A DNA stretch of 64,000 nt, taken from Uranotaenia lowii. Its lineage: Eukaryota > Arthropoda > Insecta > Diptera > Culicidae. This document shows, piece by piece, positions 1-12,817 of this stretch; the first letter of the stretch is position 1, and every line of letters begins with the position of its first letter. Both the position numbers and the translations under genes were made by a program. The stretch is from NCBI RefSeq assembly GCF_029784155.1, contig NC_073691.1, positions 125,302,714 through 125,366,713 of the forward strand. The letters are read 5' to 3'. The notes under the pieces are model-generated. The model saw only the letters and a list, made by a program, of their open reading frames with translations. It was not told the origin of the DNA and ran no database searches.

Positions 1-418
1 GATTTGGCATCTTGCCATTACGGTAAAAAAGGCCATGGAGTGGTACGCCGCCAACAACGTGCAGGTGGTTCCCAAGGACAAAAACCCACCCAACACGTCA
101 GATCTCCGCCCAATTGAGAAATACTGGGCTATTGTCAAGCGGAACCCAAAGAAGACCAAAAAAACTGCTAAGGACGAGCAGCAGTTCAAGGCAAACTGGC
201 TTTCTGCGGCGAAGAAGGAGGACGAGGTGGCTGTACAAAATATGATGGCAGGGGTTAAGCGTAAGGCCCGGCAATTCGGTTTTGGAAAAGCGGAAGCCTA
301 ACTGGATATTTTTTTCAGAATTAAACTTGAAAAAGAAATTTAATTTGATTTTTTAAATAAACGATTACACCGATTTACACGCGTTTCCCCTTGACTAAAT
401 TTTGACCGTATCACCCTT
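1..418 (+). pseudogene. 3' end of an ITmD37E-type Tc1/mariner transposon
   Basis: This is the C-terminal part of a Tc1/mariner transposase plus the right terminal inverted repeat. The frame at 35-301 reads MEWYAANNVQVVPKDKNPP and then RPIEKYW, whose E is the third catalytic residue of the DDE triad. The same stretch occurs in the copy at 62047-63290. The right TIR (about 389-418) ends in CACCCTT and is followed by TA at 419-420, the usual target duplication. Upstream, GGTAAAAAAGGCC has one A more than the other copy, giving a frameshift, so this copy is dead. Its 5' part lies outside the window. The assignment rests on catalytic spacing seen in the sister copy and on family knowledge. Confidence 0.85.
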
Positions 419-883
419 TATTGTTTATGTACATAAAAAGAGGCGATGTACTAAGAAGAAAATTTGATTTAATATTGTCTCAAAGCTGGCTTCCTTTGAA
501 GTCTTAGCGACATAAAGGCAGTTCGATACAAGACCATTATTCAACACTCGTTGCTTTACTGTTGTCCTCTCGTATGCCATAAAAAAACAATATTTCATAC
601 TTAAATTGCGATATTTATTTACGTTCCTTTTTGTAAAGTGTGTCATGTTGCCATCCGTCTATCCCTTTTCACTTTAATGTTGTTACCTGATGATGTAATC
701 AAGAAGTCCATGTGGGTCATATTTTTCATCTCTGAGCAATGATCGTGTGCGTACGTACATCGAAAACCATTCATCTTTTGCACGTGCCCTAAAAAGGCAT
801 AAAGCATCCGCAAAAAAAAAAACCCTACCGAACAAAATATCAACTACATTCTAATCACATCCTTCTCCTGTTTCTCGTTTCAG

Positions 884-1025
884 TAATCGGAAAGGGCCAA
901 AGCGAAACGGCTCGGTACCGCTTCCTGGCCCGTGCTGGAGGTTACGCCTGGGTAGTGACGCAAGCCACGCTTATCTACGATAAGCAGAAGCCTCACGGCA
1001 TCGTTTGCGTCAACTACGTCATAAG
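884..1025 (+). CDS. sima: Internal exon of a HIF-alpha/Sima-like bHLH-PAS factor (PAS-B/PAC region)
   Basis: The 142-bp exon is bounded by a pyrimidine-rich acceptor (TTTCTCGTTTCAG, ending at 883) and a donor GTAAGT at 1026. It enters with two bases completing a codon and leaves with two bases of the next, so both flanking introns split codons. The frame reads [19 protein letters not shown], then [17 protein letters not shown] and GIVCVNYVI. This matches the end of PAS-B and the PAC motif of hypoxia-inducible factor alpha (GGY-W-TQAT-IY and CVNYV are family hallmarks). The family protein dimerises with ARNT/Tango in the nucleus and drives hypoxia-responsive genes. Trachealess and Single-minded are less likely because they differ in the [12 protein letters not shown] segment. 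No flanking exon is recognisable here, so the gene must extend beyond the window or across a very long intron. The gene symbol is inferred by similarity. Confidence 0.78.
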
Positions 1026-2640
1026 GTAAGTGGGTCAATTGTTCCATTTATGTACTAGGATTTGGTACCGGCAGTTCCAACCGGTCCCCATAATCCCATC
1101 TGTCAAACGCGAGTGTCGTTTAGTTTGAATTGGCGCGAACGCGTACGCGTAGATTTCGGTTATTACTTTCTACTAGGTTATCTACGTTATCTGTGAGGTC
1201 TGATTTATTGGAACACTTCATAAAATGATCATTTTTGTTTAAATTTAAGTTATTTAAAGCGTTGTAGTCTGCCTAAAAGCACCACTTCAGTTCATTGCCC
1301 TTCTGGAGATTGTTGATGTTGGCTTTGCATAGAAAATTCAGTGGAAATGCAGTACTTTATGTATTTAGCTGGCTGCCATTTTTTCGACTATTTCTACACC
1401 GACCGGGCAGAATGCACAATGCACATCGACGAGCAATGCAGAATGGAATGCGCAAATTTTGCGTGGCAGAGCTTCGGCGATAGAGAGTGATAAAAATTGG
1501 TTCAACAATGCTTATTTTCCATGAACCGAATTGAAGAAAAGAAAAAAACGGACTTTTATCGACAAGGAGGGGGTCTGAAAATGATAAAATAGAATAAATG
1601 GCCGTATCTGCTCTTGGAGCTCTGACTCGCTACCATCAATAAAATCTTGTTACGGAGATTTTTTTGCTCTACTCCGTCTTAAGGGAGAAATTTTTCCTAC
1701 ACTGCTATCCAGTTTCCTAGGTTGTGGTGATTTGTTACGGTGCTTTGGTCAGATTTGAGCAGTTTCTAATACCGTTCTAGATTCGATGAAGGAAGCAAGT
1801 GGAGCTGGCAGGGGAATGTAGTTACTGTAAAAGGTCGATATACCATTTTATTCTTGTTTTTTCTTCCCTCCTCTAGTTGCGGAATGCTTTTTCTCCGTAT
1901 CATTTGGAAGAAGAATAGAAGCGTTTTTTTTTTTATCAAAATGGAAGATTTTGAATTGTGGTCGAACAGTCACAATGATGGGGATATCTTTGTTGGAGCT
2001 TGTCATTTGTTCCGCAGCTTAGAGATAATTGCGGGCTATTGTATGTCATAAATGCGGCGTTGACCGTCGATTGAGTCTCACAATGAATGGCGATTTGACG
2101 TTATACGTCCTACCTCAGAGCAGCATGCAATACATAACGAGGCATCAAAATTTGAGAAAATTGAAGCTGCATTTTAATTGGAGTCAACAACCGGATTAAA
2201 TAATGTCATTGTCACTTTTTAATTTCAAGGTAGTAGTAATAAGTAAATAATCTACAAAGTATCTTTTATTCTTCTCCAATAACTATGTTAACGGAACATT
2301 GACTCCATTCGCTATCAATCATCATAAATAAACATTTATGGTCAGTTGAGAAACGTATTCTTATCCACCTCCTTCGAAGTAAGAGCAAGTAAACTCGGTG
2401 GAGAAAAAAAGTGGTCCATCGATTATTCTGGAGCAACTATTTTCTGTTTAGAGGTGTATGTTCTCTGTATTTATTGCAGACTAGGGATTTATTTCTGCAA
2501 TCTGTGTTATCATTGGAATGGTTTTTTTAAAATATAAATGTTATTTGTTTTCACTTTCGACTAGGGTCAAAGTTGATATAACTAAGTTTATCGAAAATGA
2601 TAAAAACTCGAGTCAAATTACGATCCAGATTCGAAATTTT
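1026..2640. other. Probable intron sequence, no recognised feature
   Basis: AT-rich sequence with short homopolymers and many stops in all frames follows the donor site of the PAS exon. No codon-like stretch with splice signals and no repeat family seen elsewhere in the window was found. It is most simply the start of the downstream intron of the HIF-alpha-like gene. Confidence 0.5.
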
Positions 2641-2648
2641 GATCAAAA

Positions 2649-5600
2649 ACTCAGATTTCAGATTCAGATTTTGATTTCAGATTCGGAATTCAGATTCAGA
2701 TTTCAGATTCAGATTTCAGATTCAGATTTCAGATTCAGATTTCAGATTTCAGATTCAGATTTCAGATTTCAGATTCAGATTTCAGATTCAGATTTCAGAT
2801 TCAGATTTCAGATTTCAGATTTCAGATTTCAGATTTCAGATTTCAGATTTCAGATTTTAGATTTCAGATTTCAGATTTCAGATTTCAGATTTCAGATTTC
2901 AGATTTCAGATTTCAGATTTCAGATTTCAGATTTCAGATTTCAGATTTCAGATTTCAGATTTCAGATTTCAGATTTCAGATTTCAGATTTCAGATTTCAG
3001 ATTTCAGATTTCAGATTTCAGATTTCAGATTTCAGATTTCAGATTTCAGATTCAGATTCAGATTTCAGATTTCAGATTTCAGATTTCAGATTTCAGATTC
3101 AGATTTCAGATTCAGATTTCAGATTTCAGATTTCAGATTTCAGATTTCAGATTTCAGATTTCAGATTTCCGATTTCAGATTCAGATTTCAGATTCAGATT
3201 CAGATTTCAGATTCAGATTTCAGATTCAGATTTCAGATTCAGATTTCAGATTCAGATTTCAGATTCAGATTTGAGATTTCAGATTCAGATTTCAGTTTCA
3301 AATTTCAGATTCGGATTTCAGATTCAGATTTCAGATTCAGATTTCAGATTCAGATTTCAGATTCAGATTTCAGATTCAGATTTCAGATTCAGATTTCAGA
3401 TTCAGATTTCAGATTCAGATTTCAGATTCAGATTTCAGATTCAAATTTCAGATTCAGATTTCAGATTCAGATTTCAGATTCAGATTTCAGATTCAGATTT
3501 CAGATTTCAGATTTCAGATTCAGATTTCAGATTTCAGATTTCAGATTCAGATTTCAGATTCAGATTTCAGATTCAGATTTCAGATTCAGATTTCAGATTC
3601 AGATTTCAGATTCAGATTTCAGATTCAGATTTCAGATTCAGATTTCAGATTCAGATTTCAGATTCAGATTTCAGATTCAGATTTCAGATTCAGATTTCAG
3701 ATTCAGATTTCAGATTCAGATTTCAGATTCAGATTTCAGATTCAGATTTCAGATTCAGATTTCAGATTCAGATTTCAGATTCAGATTTCAGATTCAGATT
3801 TCAGATTCAGATTTCAGATTCAGATTTCAGATTCAGATTTCAGATTCAGATTTCAGATTCAGATTTCAGATTCAGATTTCAGATTCAGATTTCAGATTCA
3901 GATTTCAGATTCAGATTTCAGATTCAGATTTCAGATTCAGATTTCAGATTCAGATTTCAGATTCAGATTTCAGATTCAGATTTCAGATTCAGATTTCAGA
4001 TTCAGATTTCAGATTCAGATTTCAGATTCAGATTTCAGATTCAGATTTCAGATTCAGATTTCAGATTCAGATTTCAGATTCAGATTTCAGATTCAGATTT
4101 CAGATTCAGATTTCAGATTCAGATTTCAGATTCAGATTTCAGATTCAGATTTCAGATTCAGATTTCAGATTCAGATTTCAGATTCAGATTTCAGATTCAG
4201 ATTTCAGATTCAGATTTCAGATTCAGATTTCAGATTCAGATTTCAGATTCAGATTTCAGATTCAGATTTCAGATTCAGATTTCAGATTCAGATTTCAGAT
4301 TCAGATTTCAGATTCAGATTTCAGATTCAGATTTCAGATTCAGATTTCAGATTCAGATTTCAGATTCAGATTTCAGATTCAGATTTCAGATTCAGATTTC
4401 AGATTCAGATTTCAGATTCAGATTTCAGATTCAGATTTCAGATTCAGATTTCAGATTCAGATTTCAGATTCAGATTTCAGATTCAGATTTCAGATTCAGA
4501 TTTCAGATTCAGATTTCAGATTCAGATTTCAGATTCAGATTTCAGATTCAGATTTCAGATTCAGATTTCAGATTCAGATTTCAGATTCAGATTTCAGATT
4601 CAGATTTCAGATTCAGATTTCAGATTCAGATTTCAGATTCAGATTTCAGATTCAGATTTCAGATTCAGATTTCAGATTCAGATTTCAGATTCAGATTTCA
4701 GATTCAGATTTCAGATTCAGATTTCAGATTCAGATTTCAGATTCAGATTTCAGATTCAGATTTCAGATTCAGATTTCAGATTCAGATTTCAGATTCAGAT
4801 TTCAGATTCAGATTTCAGATTCAGATTTCAGATTCAGATTTCAGATTCAGATTTCAGATTCAGATTTCAGATTCAGATTTCAGATTCAGATTTCAGATTC
4901 AGATTTCAGATTCAGATTTCAGATTCAGATTTCAGATTCAGATTTCAGATTCAGATTTCAGATTCAGATTTCAGATTCAGATTTCAGATTCAGATTTCAG
5001 ATTCAGATTTCAGATTCAGATTTCAGATTCAGATTTCAGATTCAGATTTCAGATTCAGATTTCAGATTCAGATTTCAGATTCAGATTTCAGATTCAGATT
5101 TCAGATTCAGATTTCAGATTCAGATTTCAGATTCAGATTTCAGATTCAGATTTCAGATTCAGATTTCAGATTCAGATTTCAGATTCAGATTTCAGATTCA
5201 GATTTCAGATTCAGATTTCAGATTCAGATTTCAGATTCAGATTTCAGATTCAGATTTCAGATTCAGATTTCAGATTCAGATTTCAGATTCAGATTTCAGA
5301 TTCAGATTTCAGATTCAGATTTCAGATTCAGATTTCAGATTCAGATTTCAGATTCAGATTTCAGATTCAGATTTCAGATTCAGATTTCAGATTCAGATTT
5401 CAGATTCAGATTTCAGATTCAGATTTCAGATTCAGATTTCAGATTCAGATTTCAGATTCAGATTTCAGATTCAGATTTCAGATTCAGATTTCAGATTCAG
5501 ATTTCAGATTCAGATTTCAGATTCAGATTTCAGATTCAGATTTCAGATTCAGATTTCAGATTCAGATTTCAGATTCAGATTTCAGATTCAGATTTCAGAT

Positions 5601-8426
5601 TCAGATTTCAGATTCAGATTTCAGATTCAGATTTCAGATTCAGATTTCAGATTCAGATTTCAGATTCAGATTTCAGATTCAGATTTCAGATTCAGATTTC
5701 AGATTCAGATTTCAGATTCAGATTTCAGTTTCAGATTTCAGATTCAAATTTCAGATTCAGATTTCAGATTCAGATTTCAGATTCAGATTTCAGATTCAGA
5801 TTTCAGATTCAGATTTCAGATTCAGATTTCAGATTCAGATTTCAGATTCAGATTTCAGATTCAGATTTCAGATTCAGATTTCAGATTCAGATTTCAGATT
5901 CAGATTTCAGATTCAGATTTCAGATTCAGATTTCAGATTCAGATTTCAGATTCAGATTTCAGATTCAGATTTCAGATTCAGATTTCAGATTCAGATTTCA
6001 GATTCAGATTTCAGATTTCAGATTCAGATTTCAGATTCAGATTTCAGATTCAGATTTCAGATTCAGATTTCAGATTCAGATTTCAGATTCAGATTTCAGA
6101 TTCAGATTTCAGATTCAGATTTCAGATTCAGATTTCAGATTCAGATTTCAGATTCAGATTTCAGATTCAGATTTCAGATTTCAGATTCAGATTTCAGATT
6201 CAGATTTCAGATTCAGATTTCAGATTCAGATTTCAGATTCAGATTTCAGATTCAGATTTCAGATTCAGATTTCAGATTCAGATTTCAGATTCAGATTTCA
6301 GATTCAGATTTCAGATTCAGATTTCAGATTCAGATTTCAGATTCAGATTTCAGATTCAGATTTCAGTTTCAGATTTCAGATTCAAATTTCAGATTCAGAT
6401 TTCAGATTCAGATTTCAGATTCAGATTTCAGATTCAGATTTCAGATTCAGATTTCAGATTCAGATTTCAGATTCAGATTTCAGATTCAGATTTCAGATTC
6501 AGATTTCAGATTCAGATTTCAGATTCAGATTTCAGATTCAGATTTCAGATTCAGATTTCAGATTCAGATTTCAGATTCAGATTTCAGATTCAGATTTCAG
6601 ATTCAGATTTCAGATTCAGATTTCAGATTCAGATTTCAGATTCAGATTTCAGATTCAGATTTCAGATTCAGATTTCAGATTCAGATTTCAGATTCAGATT
6701 TCAGATTCAGATTTCAGATTCAGATTTCAGATTCAGATTTCAGATTCAGATTTCAGATTCAGATTTCAGATTCAGATTTCAGATTCAGATTTCAGATTCA
6801 GATTTCAGATTCAGATTTCAGATTCAGATTTCAGATTCAGATTTCAGATTCAGATTTCAGATTCAGATTTCAGATTCAGATTTCAGATTCAGATTTCAGA
6901 TTCAGATTTCAGATTCAGATTTCAGATTCAGATTTCAGATTCAGATTTCAGATTCAGATTTCAGATTCAGATTTCAGATTCAGATTTCAGATTCAGATTT
7001 CAGATTCAGATTTCAGATTCAGATTTCAGATTCAGATTTCAGATTCAGATTTCAGATTCAGATTTCAGATTCAGATTTCAGATTCAGATTTCAGATTCAG
7101 ATTTCAGATTCAGATTTCAGATTCAGATTTCAGATTCAGATTTCAGATTCAGATTTCAGATTCAGATTTCAGATTTCAGATTCAGATTTCAGATTCAGAT
7201 TTCAGATTCAGATTTCAGATTCAGATTTCAGATTCAGATTTCAGATTCAGATTTCAGATTCAGATTTCAGATTCAGATTTCAGATTCAGATTTCAGATTC
7301 AGATTTCAGATTCAGATTTCAGATTCAGATTTCAGATTCAGATTTCAGATTCAGATTTCAGATTCAGATTTCAGATTCAGATTTCAGATTCAGATTTCAG
7401 TTTCAGATTTCAGATTCAAATTTCAGATTCAGATTTCAGATTCAGATTTCAGATTCAGATTTCAGATTCAGATTTCAGATTCAGATTTCAGATTCAGATT
7501 TCAGATTCAGATTTCAGATTCAGATTTCAGATTCAGATTTCAGATTCAGATTTCAGATTCAGATTTCAGATTCAGATTTCAGATTCAGATTTCAGATTCA
7601 GATTTCAGATTCAGATTTCAGATTCAGATTTCAGATTCAGATTTCAGATTCAGATTTCAGATTTCAGATTCAGATTTCAGATTCAGATTTCAGATTCAGA
7701 TTTCAGATTCAGATTTCAGATTCAGATTTCAGATTCAGATTTCAGATTCAGATTTCAGATTCAGATTTCAGATTCAGATTTCAGATTCAGATTTCAGATT
7801 CAGATTTCAGATTCAGATTTCAGATTCAGATTTCAGATTCAGATTTCAGATTCAGATTTCAGATTCAGATTTCAGATTCAGATTTCAGATTCAGATTTCA
7901 GATTCAGATTTCAGATTCAGATTTCAGATTCAGATTTCAGATTCAGATTTCAGATTCAGATTTCAGATTCAGATTTCAGATTCAGATTTCAGATTTCAGA
8001 TTCAGATTTCAGATTCAGATTTCAGATTCAGATTTCAGATTCAGATTTCAGATTCAGATTTCAGATTCAGATTTCAGATTCAGATTTCAGATTCAGATTT
8101 CAGATTCAGATTTCAGATTCAGATTTCAGATTCAGATTTCAGATTCAGATTTCAGATTCAGATTTCAGATTCAGATTTCAGATTCAGATTTCAGATTCAG
8201 ATTTCAGATTCAGATTTCAGATTCAGATTTCAGATTTCAGATTCAGATTTCAGATTCAGATTTCAGATTCAGATTTCAGATTCAGATTTCAGATTTCAGA
8301 TTCAGATTTCAGATTCAGATTTCAGATTCAGATTTCAGATTCAGATTTCAGATTCATACTTCAGATTCAGATTTAAGGTTCAGATTTCAGATTTTAGATT
8401 TTAGAATTCAGATTTCAGATTTCAGA
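2649..8426. repeat. Satellite array of 13-bp unit ATTCAGATTTCAG with a 7-bp TTTCAGA subdomain
   Basis: About 5.8 kb of tandem repeat is built from two words, TTCAGA (6 bp) and TTTCAGA (7 bp). From about 2815 to 3050 the array is nearly pure 7-bp unit. From about 3180 onward it is almost entirely the alternating 13-bp unit, with occasional 7-bp slips. Both edges decay (TTTTAGATTTTAGAATTC near 8390-8410). A rare linked variant (CAGTTTCAG followed by ATTCAAATTTCAG) recurs at about 5726, 6364 and 7398, which indicates duplication of longer blocks inside the array. The + strand has no stop codon in any phase of the 13-bp unit, so a spurious open frame of more than 1,900 codons appears. The complement contains TGA. 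Confidence 0.97.
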
Positions 8427-10560
8427 AAAATTGTTTCAGTAGTTTTTATGTGGAGGAAAAACATTTGTATATTAATTATGCGAAAATCCCAATGTCCATA
8501 TGTAAATATTACCTTTTCAAATGTTATTTCCCAAATATCTTCGAGTAGCCGTACATGATTTATGCGTGATTAACGTCAACCAACGAAAACTGACGGTTTG
8601 AATGCTGTTGTGGGATTGTAAGATTTTTGGTGCTGCCAGCCGCACGGAAAAGAAAATATCGGCAAGGCAATCCAACGGCCGTCGTAGCGCTTGACAAAGT
8701 TTGAAACACACCTCTATAAATTTTCGACGTTTCGAAAATGTTTGACCACACCAAAGTCCTTCCGTTCATTTGTCCGTTGCCAGAGTAGCTGAAGTGACGC
8801 AGTGAAAGGTTTACAATTTACGACTGCTGGTTTATGGGTAGCTTAGTTGTTCTACCTGGCGTGGTTGAAAAGTGACCGAAAATTCAAGAAACCCTCATCA
8901 CTACCGACATTCTACCAGCAAAAAAAAACGGGCAAGGTAAAACCTTGGACATGGCTGAGAAAACGGTAGGAATCTTGTTTTACGGTTTCATCGGGAGAAG
9001 AGGGTGGCTCCAGAGAGTCGAGTTGGATACATGAATGGACGACAGAGAAAGTTCACCACCAGCATGACCTCAACCAGCAATGACTTGGTTGCTTGACTCC
9101 TGCTGTTTCCTTTTTTTTGTAATGGATCTGAGGTAGGCCTCTTTTCATACTAAAGCAGTGTATCTTACCTATTGACTGCTGTCAAATATTGGAGGAGGGA
9201 ATTTACTGGGGAGTTTTAAATGTGGGAGGAGAGCCAGGAGACCTCCCACTTAGCTGTCAATACTTGCTAAAGTAAGATATTTGAATTATACCTGGGCTTG
9301 GGCAAATAAATAAGACCGCTTTGGACAGCTATCAGAGGGATGAAAAAAATACTGGATTTAAAAGCATCACGTCATGCTGATTAAGGTAATTGAGACATTT
9401 TCTTGAGAGGAAGGGTATCAAGGTAAATATCTGAAGAATTTAATCTTAAAAATTGTATTTAAGTTTTGACATTTTTTATCTATAAATTCAAAACAAAGTA
9501 AAGAAATAACCGTACTTTTATGCAACCCAGCAATTTTCGAAGCCATTTTTTCCCTTCGATTAAATATTTATGAATCAAAGTTCTAAAGTTCTCTAAATAT
9601 CAGTGAAATAGCTACCACAACTTCCACTTTATAGTAAAATTTCGAAAAGTATTTCCGCGCAGCACCTGTTCAATCATTTATAATTGAACTCATTCATTCG
9701 AGGATTATCCCATTCATATTTCTTTCGGGCGACACAATGGAAGCGCAGAGGAAGATCATCCCGCACCATTTGCTTTCTTTTGGTTTCTTTCATTGTTCGA
9801 TGTAATCTTCACGGCTAAGAATAGTTTCCTGCGGTAATAAATTAGTGCTCAACTACCGACGACGGTCGCCATGCTTTGATGACTCGAGCTAGATACCTTA
9901 TGAGTTTTGTTCTAAACTTACTACTCATCTTGGTTCGGCGGAAGGAGATTCAATCTGTGAAAGGTTGTGATTAACTTACCGACCGGGGAGCTGACGGAAT
10001 CTGCTTGTTGGTGACAGTTTTGGGTGAGACACATGTTTTATGATTGCCATTTCCACAATCACATTCGGGAAATTCAATTCTCTCTTTCTCCCTCTAACAT
10101 AAACATATGTTTATATGGATGGATATGTGATGCCGCGCGATTCAAGTAAAACAACAACAAAAATGCTTGGAAATTGGGCGCGGATTTGAAGCTAGTCAAT
10201 CATTTTTATCGCCCTGCTAATGGGTGTCCCTAATGGATTCCGGCGTTCTTTTTTTTCACTTGGGCGCACAGTGATTTTATACGATGGCAAACTTGCTTAA
10301 CATTCTAGTGGTGCTTTGTTTTAGGACCGGTACTGAGAGGATGACGTTTCAACATTAGGCATATAATCTTTTAGTTTCTGTTCGTCTGCAATTTATAAGT
10401 CTTTTGTTTGGTGCGATTTCTATTTATATTTAAAACATAGGTAAATAAAATCAAATAAAATCTTATCTTGCACCAAAACATTTTATTTAAAATCACTAAG
10501 TTGGTGATGATCTTATAAGAAGCCTTTACAGTCAAAAAGGTAAAAGTGCATGAAAGCTTC
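8427..10560. other. Unassigned non-coding stretch
   Basis: AT-rich sequence with no open frame or splice-bounded exon that I recognise. Around 9150-9290 there are imperfect inverted words (TATCTTACCTATTGACTGCTG and TCAATACTTGCTAAAGTAAG) that could be a decayed MITE, but no clear ends were found. Confidence 0.4.
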
Positions 10561-10899
10561 TTTCAAGAAAACACATATTGGCTATTGTATTAGGCCAGAT
10601 TAGTATTATACTATAGTTTTAAGATTTTAAAACTTTATGTAAAGGGGGCTCCCATACAAAATAAACACAAAAAATTACGCATCTTGAACAATTTTAAGGT
10701 GATTATCGTAAAAATTGGTTAACAAATATGATTTGACAAAAAAAGGTTAATTTATTATGCAGAATGACGCTTCTCGCTTTAATAACTAATTAAGGACAAA
10801 ATTTTGATTGGCATTGAAATGTGATGGCGATGGAAGTTTTTTTACTTGTTTGTTGAGAGAAAGAGTCCTTGTCAGAGTCATAGAACCCTAAAACGGGGT

Positions 10900-11229
10900 A
10901 AAATTGGTCACCGGGGTAACTTGGATCAACATGAAATTTTTCCACATAATGATCAATAACTAAGTCTAAAGTAAAAATAACTCAAAACTGTTTTGTACGT
11001 TTAAAAATTTATAAGTTGAGTTTCGAATTGAGTAAAATTGGTTTGTTTTTGAAAATTTAAAATGTAAGTAAAATTGTAATTTCAAAATCTTGAAATATCT
11101 ATTTTTTCGAAGGCTCGTAAATAAACACCCTTCCTGATGAAATCAAACCGTTTAGAAGCAGCAGGTTGATTTATGTGAGGGTTCAATTTTTTTCCTTAGT
11201 AAATGTATAGTTTTGGAGTAGTTTTTATT
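10900..11229. repeat. Left part of a dispersed repeat split by the Penelope pair
   Basis: The stretch from about 10920 to 11110 (CAACATGAAATTTTTCCACA, then ATCAATAACTAAG, then TTTCAAAATCTTG) is repeated with divergence at 51080-51245. The right part of the same family resumes after the Penelope insertion at about 18340 (TTAGCCCCTTCATTGTCCATC) and matches 51250-51310. The repeat was therefore present before the Penelope elements arrived. Its class is unknown. Confidence 0.6.
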
Positions 11230-11287
11230 GTATTTTATACTGACTCAAAGCAATCGAAAGATTCCTTTTAATTCAACCACGGTAAAT

Positions 11288-11347
11288 GAAAAGTTCATAT
11301 ACCAGTATTTCGATAGCAACTTACTACCTTCTTCAGTGAACGTTTTC
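11288..11347 (-). ncRNA. Hammerhead-ribozyme-like motif in Penelope copy 1, 3' pseudo-LTR
   Basis: Identical in sequence to the motif at 18016-18075, read on the minus strand. Stem I, a CTGAAGA core, stem II, GAAA, a short stem III and an ATA cleavage triplet occur in order. See 18016-18075 for positions. Confidence 0.68.
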
Positions 11348-11854
11348 GATTGATGAATGTGTATCGTTTCCCTCCCTTATATTGTCCGGGTTAGGTAAGC
11401 TACTACTAGGTAGCAGAAACCTCCGAATGCTCGGCAGTTGTGCCGTTGTCTGTTTTTTGGGTCTACCTACCCTATTCTGGGTGTTTTCTGGTAGTGCTAA
11501 ATTATTTTCTACCCGTTTTTGGGCATTGTCAGGTAAATTATTGTATTTCTTTTTACCTAAGAATTTGAACAACCAAGTGTGCCCTGGTCCGGAGTCTCCG
11601 TTTAAGAGATGAACTGATTTTTCATTGAAGATTTCAATGCTTTCAGCAACATCCAATTTAAGCGAATTACTATTCAAAGACCGGATCAGCGAGACATTTC
11701 CTCGATCAATAGAGTGACCAGATTCACACATGTGTAAAGCTACTGCAGATCTAGGATTCTGTGAAGGAAGAATTTTCTTCTTTGAGTCAGATCTAGCTAT
11801 AGCCATGTGTTCCTCGAATCTATCAATCAACTTCCTTCTGGTTTGTCCAATGTA

Positions 11855-12817
11855 AAGTCTGCTTCATTTAATATTGGAACAAATTCTTTTGCTCATTGTG
11901 GCGCTCCTAGTGGACGGATTTGGAAACTTTTTTCACCCACGTGTCGGGAAATTCATTACCTTTCACCATGTATTTATGTCATAACACCAAACGATAGCAT
12001 TTTGTAAACAACCGCCATGGAAGCCGAACGGAGAGATCAAATTGTGCACAGTTTTCTTGAAAATCCATTGTTGTCGGCATCGAAGCTAGCTAAACAGCTT
12101 AAAATGCCCAGAAATACCGTATGGCGTGTTATCAAGCAGTACAAGGAAACATTGACGACGGCTCGGAAGCCGCATTCGAAGCGTCGGAGTGGAACTGTCG
12201 ACCGGAAACTGCGTGGGAAAGTCATCAAGGCCGTCAAGAGGAATCCCAATCTTTCAGACCGCGATTTGGCCAATAAGTTCCAGGCCGCTCACAGTACGGT
12301 GCGACGAATTCGTCTCCGGGAAGGAATAAGGTCATTCCGAGCCAGCAAACAGCCAAATCGGACGCTGAAGCAGAACAATGTGGCCAGAATCCGTGCTCGA
12401 AAGCTGTACGACCAAGTGCTGACCAAGTTCGACGGATGTAAAGTCTGCTTCATTTAATATTGGAACACAAACAATTGCGTGTAGTTCAGTCATTTATTAA
12501 CGAATTCATAATTTGTTTTTCATACAAATGTAGCATTTCCTTTACTCTTTCATAAAAAAAATTAAAAAAATTATTCATTGCTGTTTCGAAGAAATTCTCG
12601 TACTCGTACTCGTAAGAAAACTGTGCACAATTTGATCTCTCCGTTCGGCTTCCATGGCGGTTGTTTACAAAATGCTATCGTTTGGTGTTATGACATAAAT
12701 ACATGGTGAAAAGTAATGATTTTCCCGACACGTGGGTGAAAAAAGTTTCCAAATCCGTCCACTAGGAGCGCCACAATGAGCAAAAGAATTTGTTCCAATA
12801 TTAAATGAAGCAGACTT
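11855..12817. mobile_element. Tc1/mariner-derived element with 204-bp inverted arms, inserted in Penelope copy 1
   Basis: The element is bounded by TA at 11853-11854 and 12818-12819. The other Penelope copy has the empty site (AATGTACACC in the same reading), so the ends are exact. Both ends read AAGTCTGCTTCATTTAATAT inward. The arms 11855-12058 and 12614-12817 are inverted repeats of about 204 bp with only a few mismatches; both include the start of the transposase gene. A third copy of the terminal sequence lies inside, starting near 12441, in the same orientation as the left end. The interior therefore looks like one internally deleted copy joined to another in opposite orientation. A TCGTACTCGTACTCG-like stretch sits next to the right arm. 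Confidence 0.85.
12017..12457 (+). pseudogene. Truncated Tc1/mariner transposase (DNA-binding half only)
   Basis: ATG at 12017 opens a 146-aa frame with two helix-turn-helix-like regions. The first is LLSASKLAKQLKMPRNTVWR, about residues 18-37. The second is NPNLSDRDLANKF and STVRRIRLREG, about residues 75-105. This is the paired-type DNA-binding domain of Tc1/mariner transposases. The frame continues to VLTKFDGC, exactly where the first catalytic aspartates normally follow, and then runs into an internal copy of the element's terminal repeat. There is no catalytic core, so the product could bind element ends but not cut them. It belongs to a different family from the ITmD37E copies in this window. 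Confidence 0.8.

Noticed and set aside
2518..8376. Open frame of 1,952 codons
   Set aside because: It is the satellite read through; a 13-bp unit without stops gives this by composition. No start context or conserved domain.
2649..8426. CRISPR-like array
   Set aside because: There are no spacers; the units are contiguous and 6-13 bp long, and the genome is eukaryotic.
9150..9290. Possible MITE
   Set aside because: Inverted words are weak and no target duplication could be seen.
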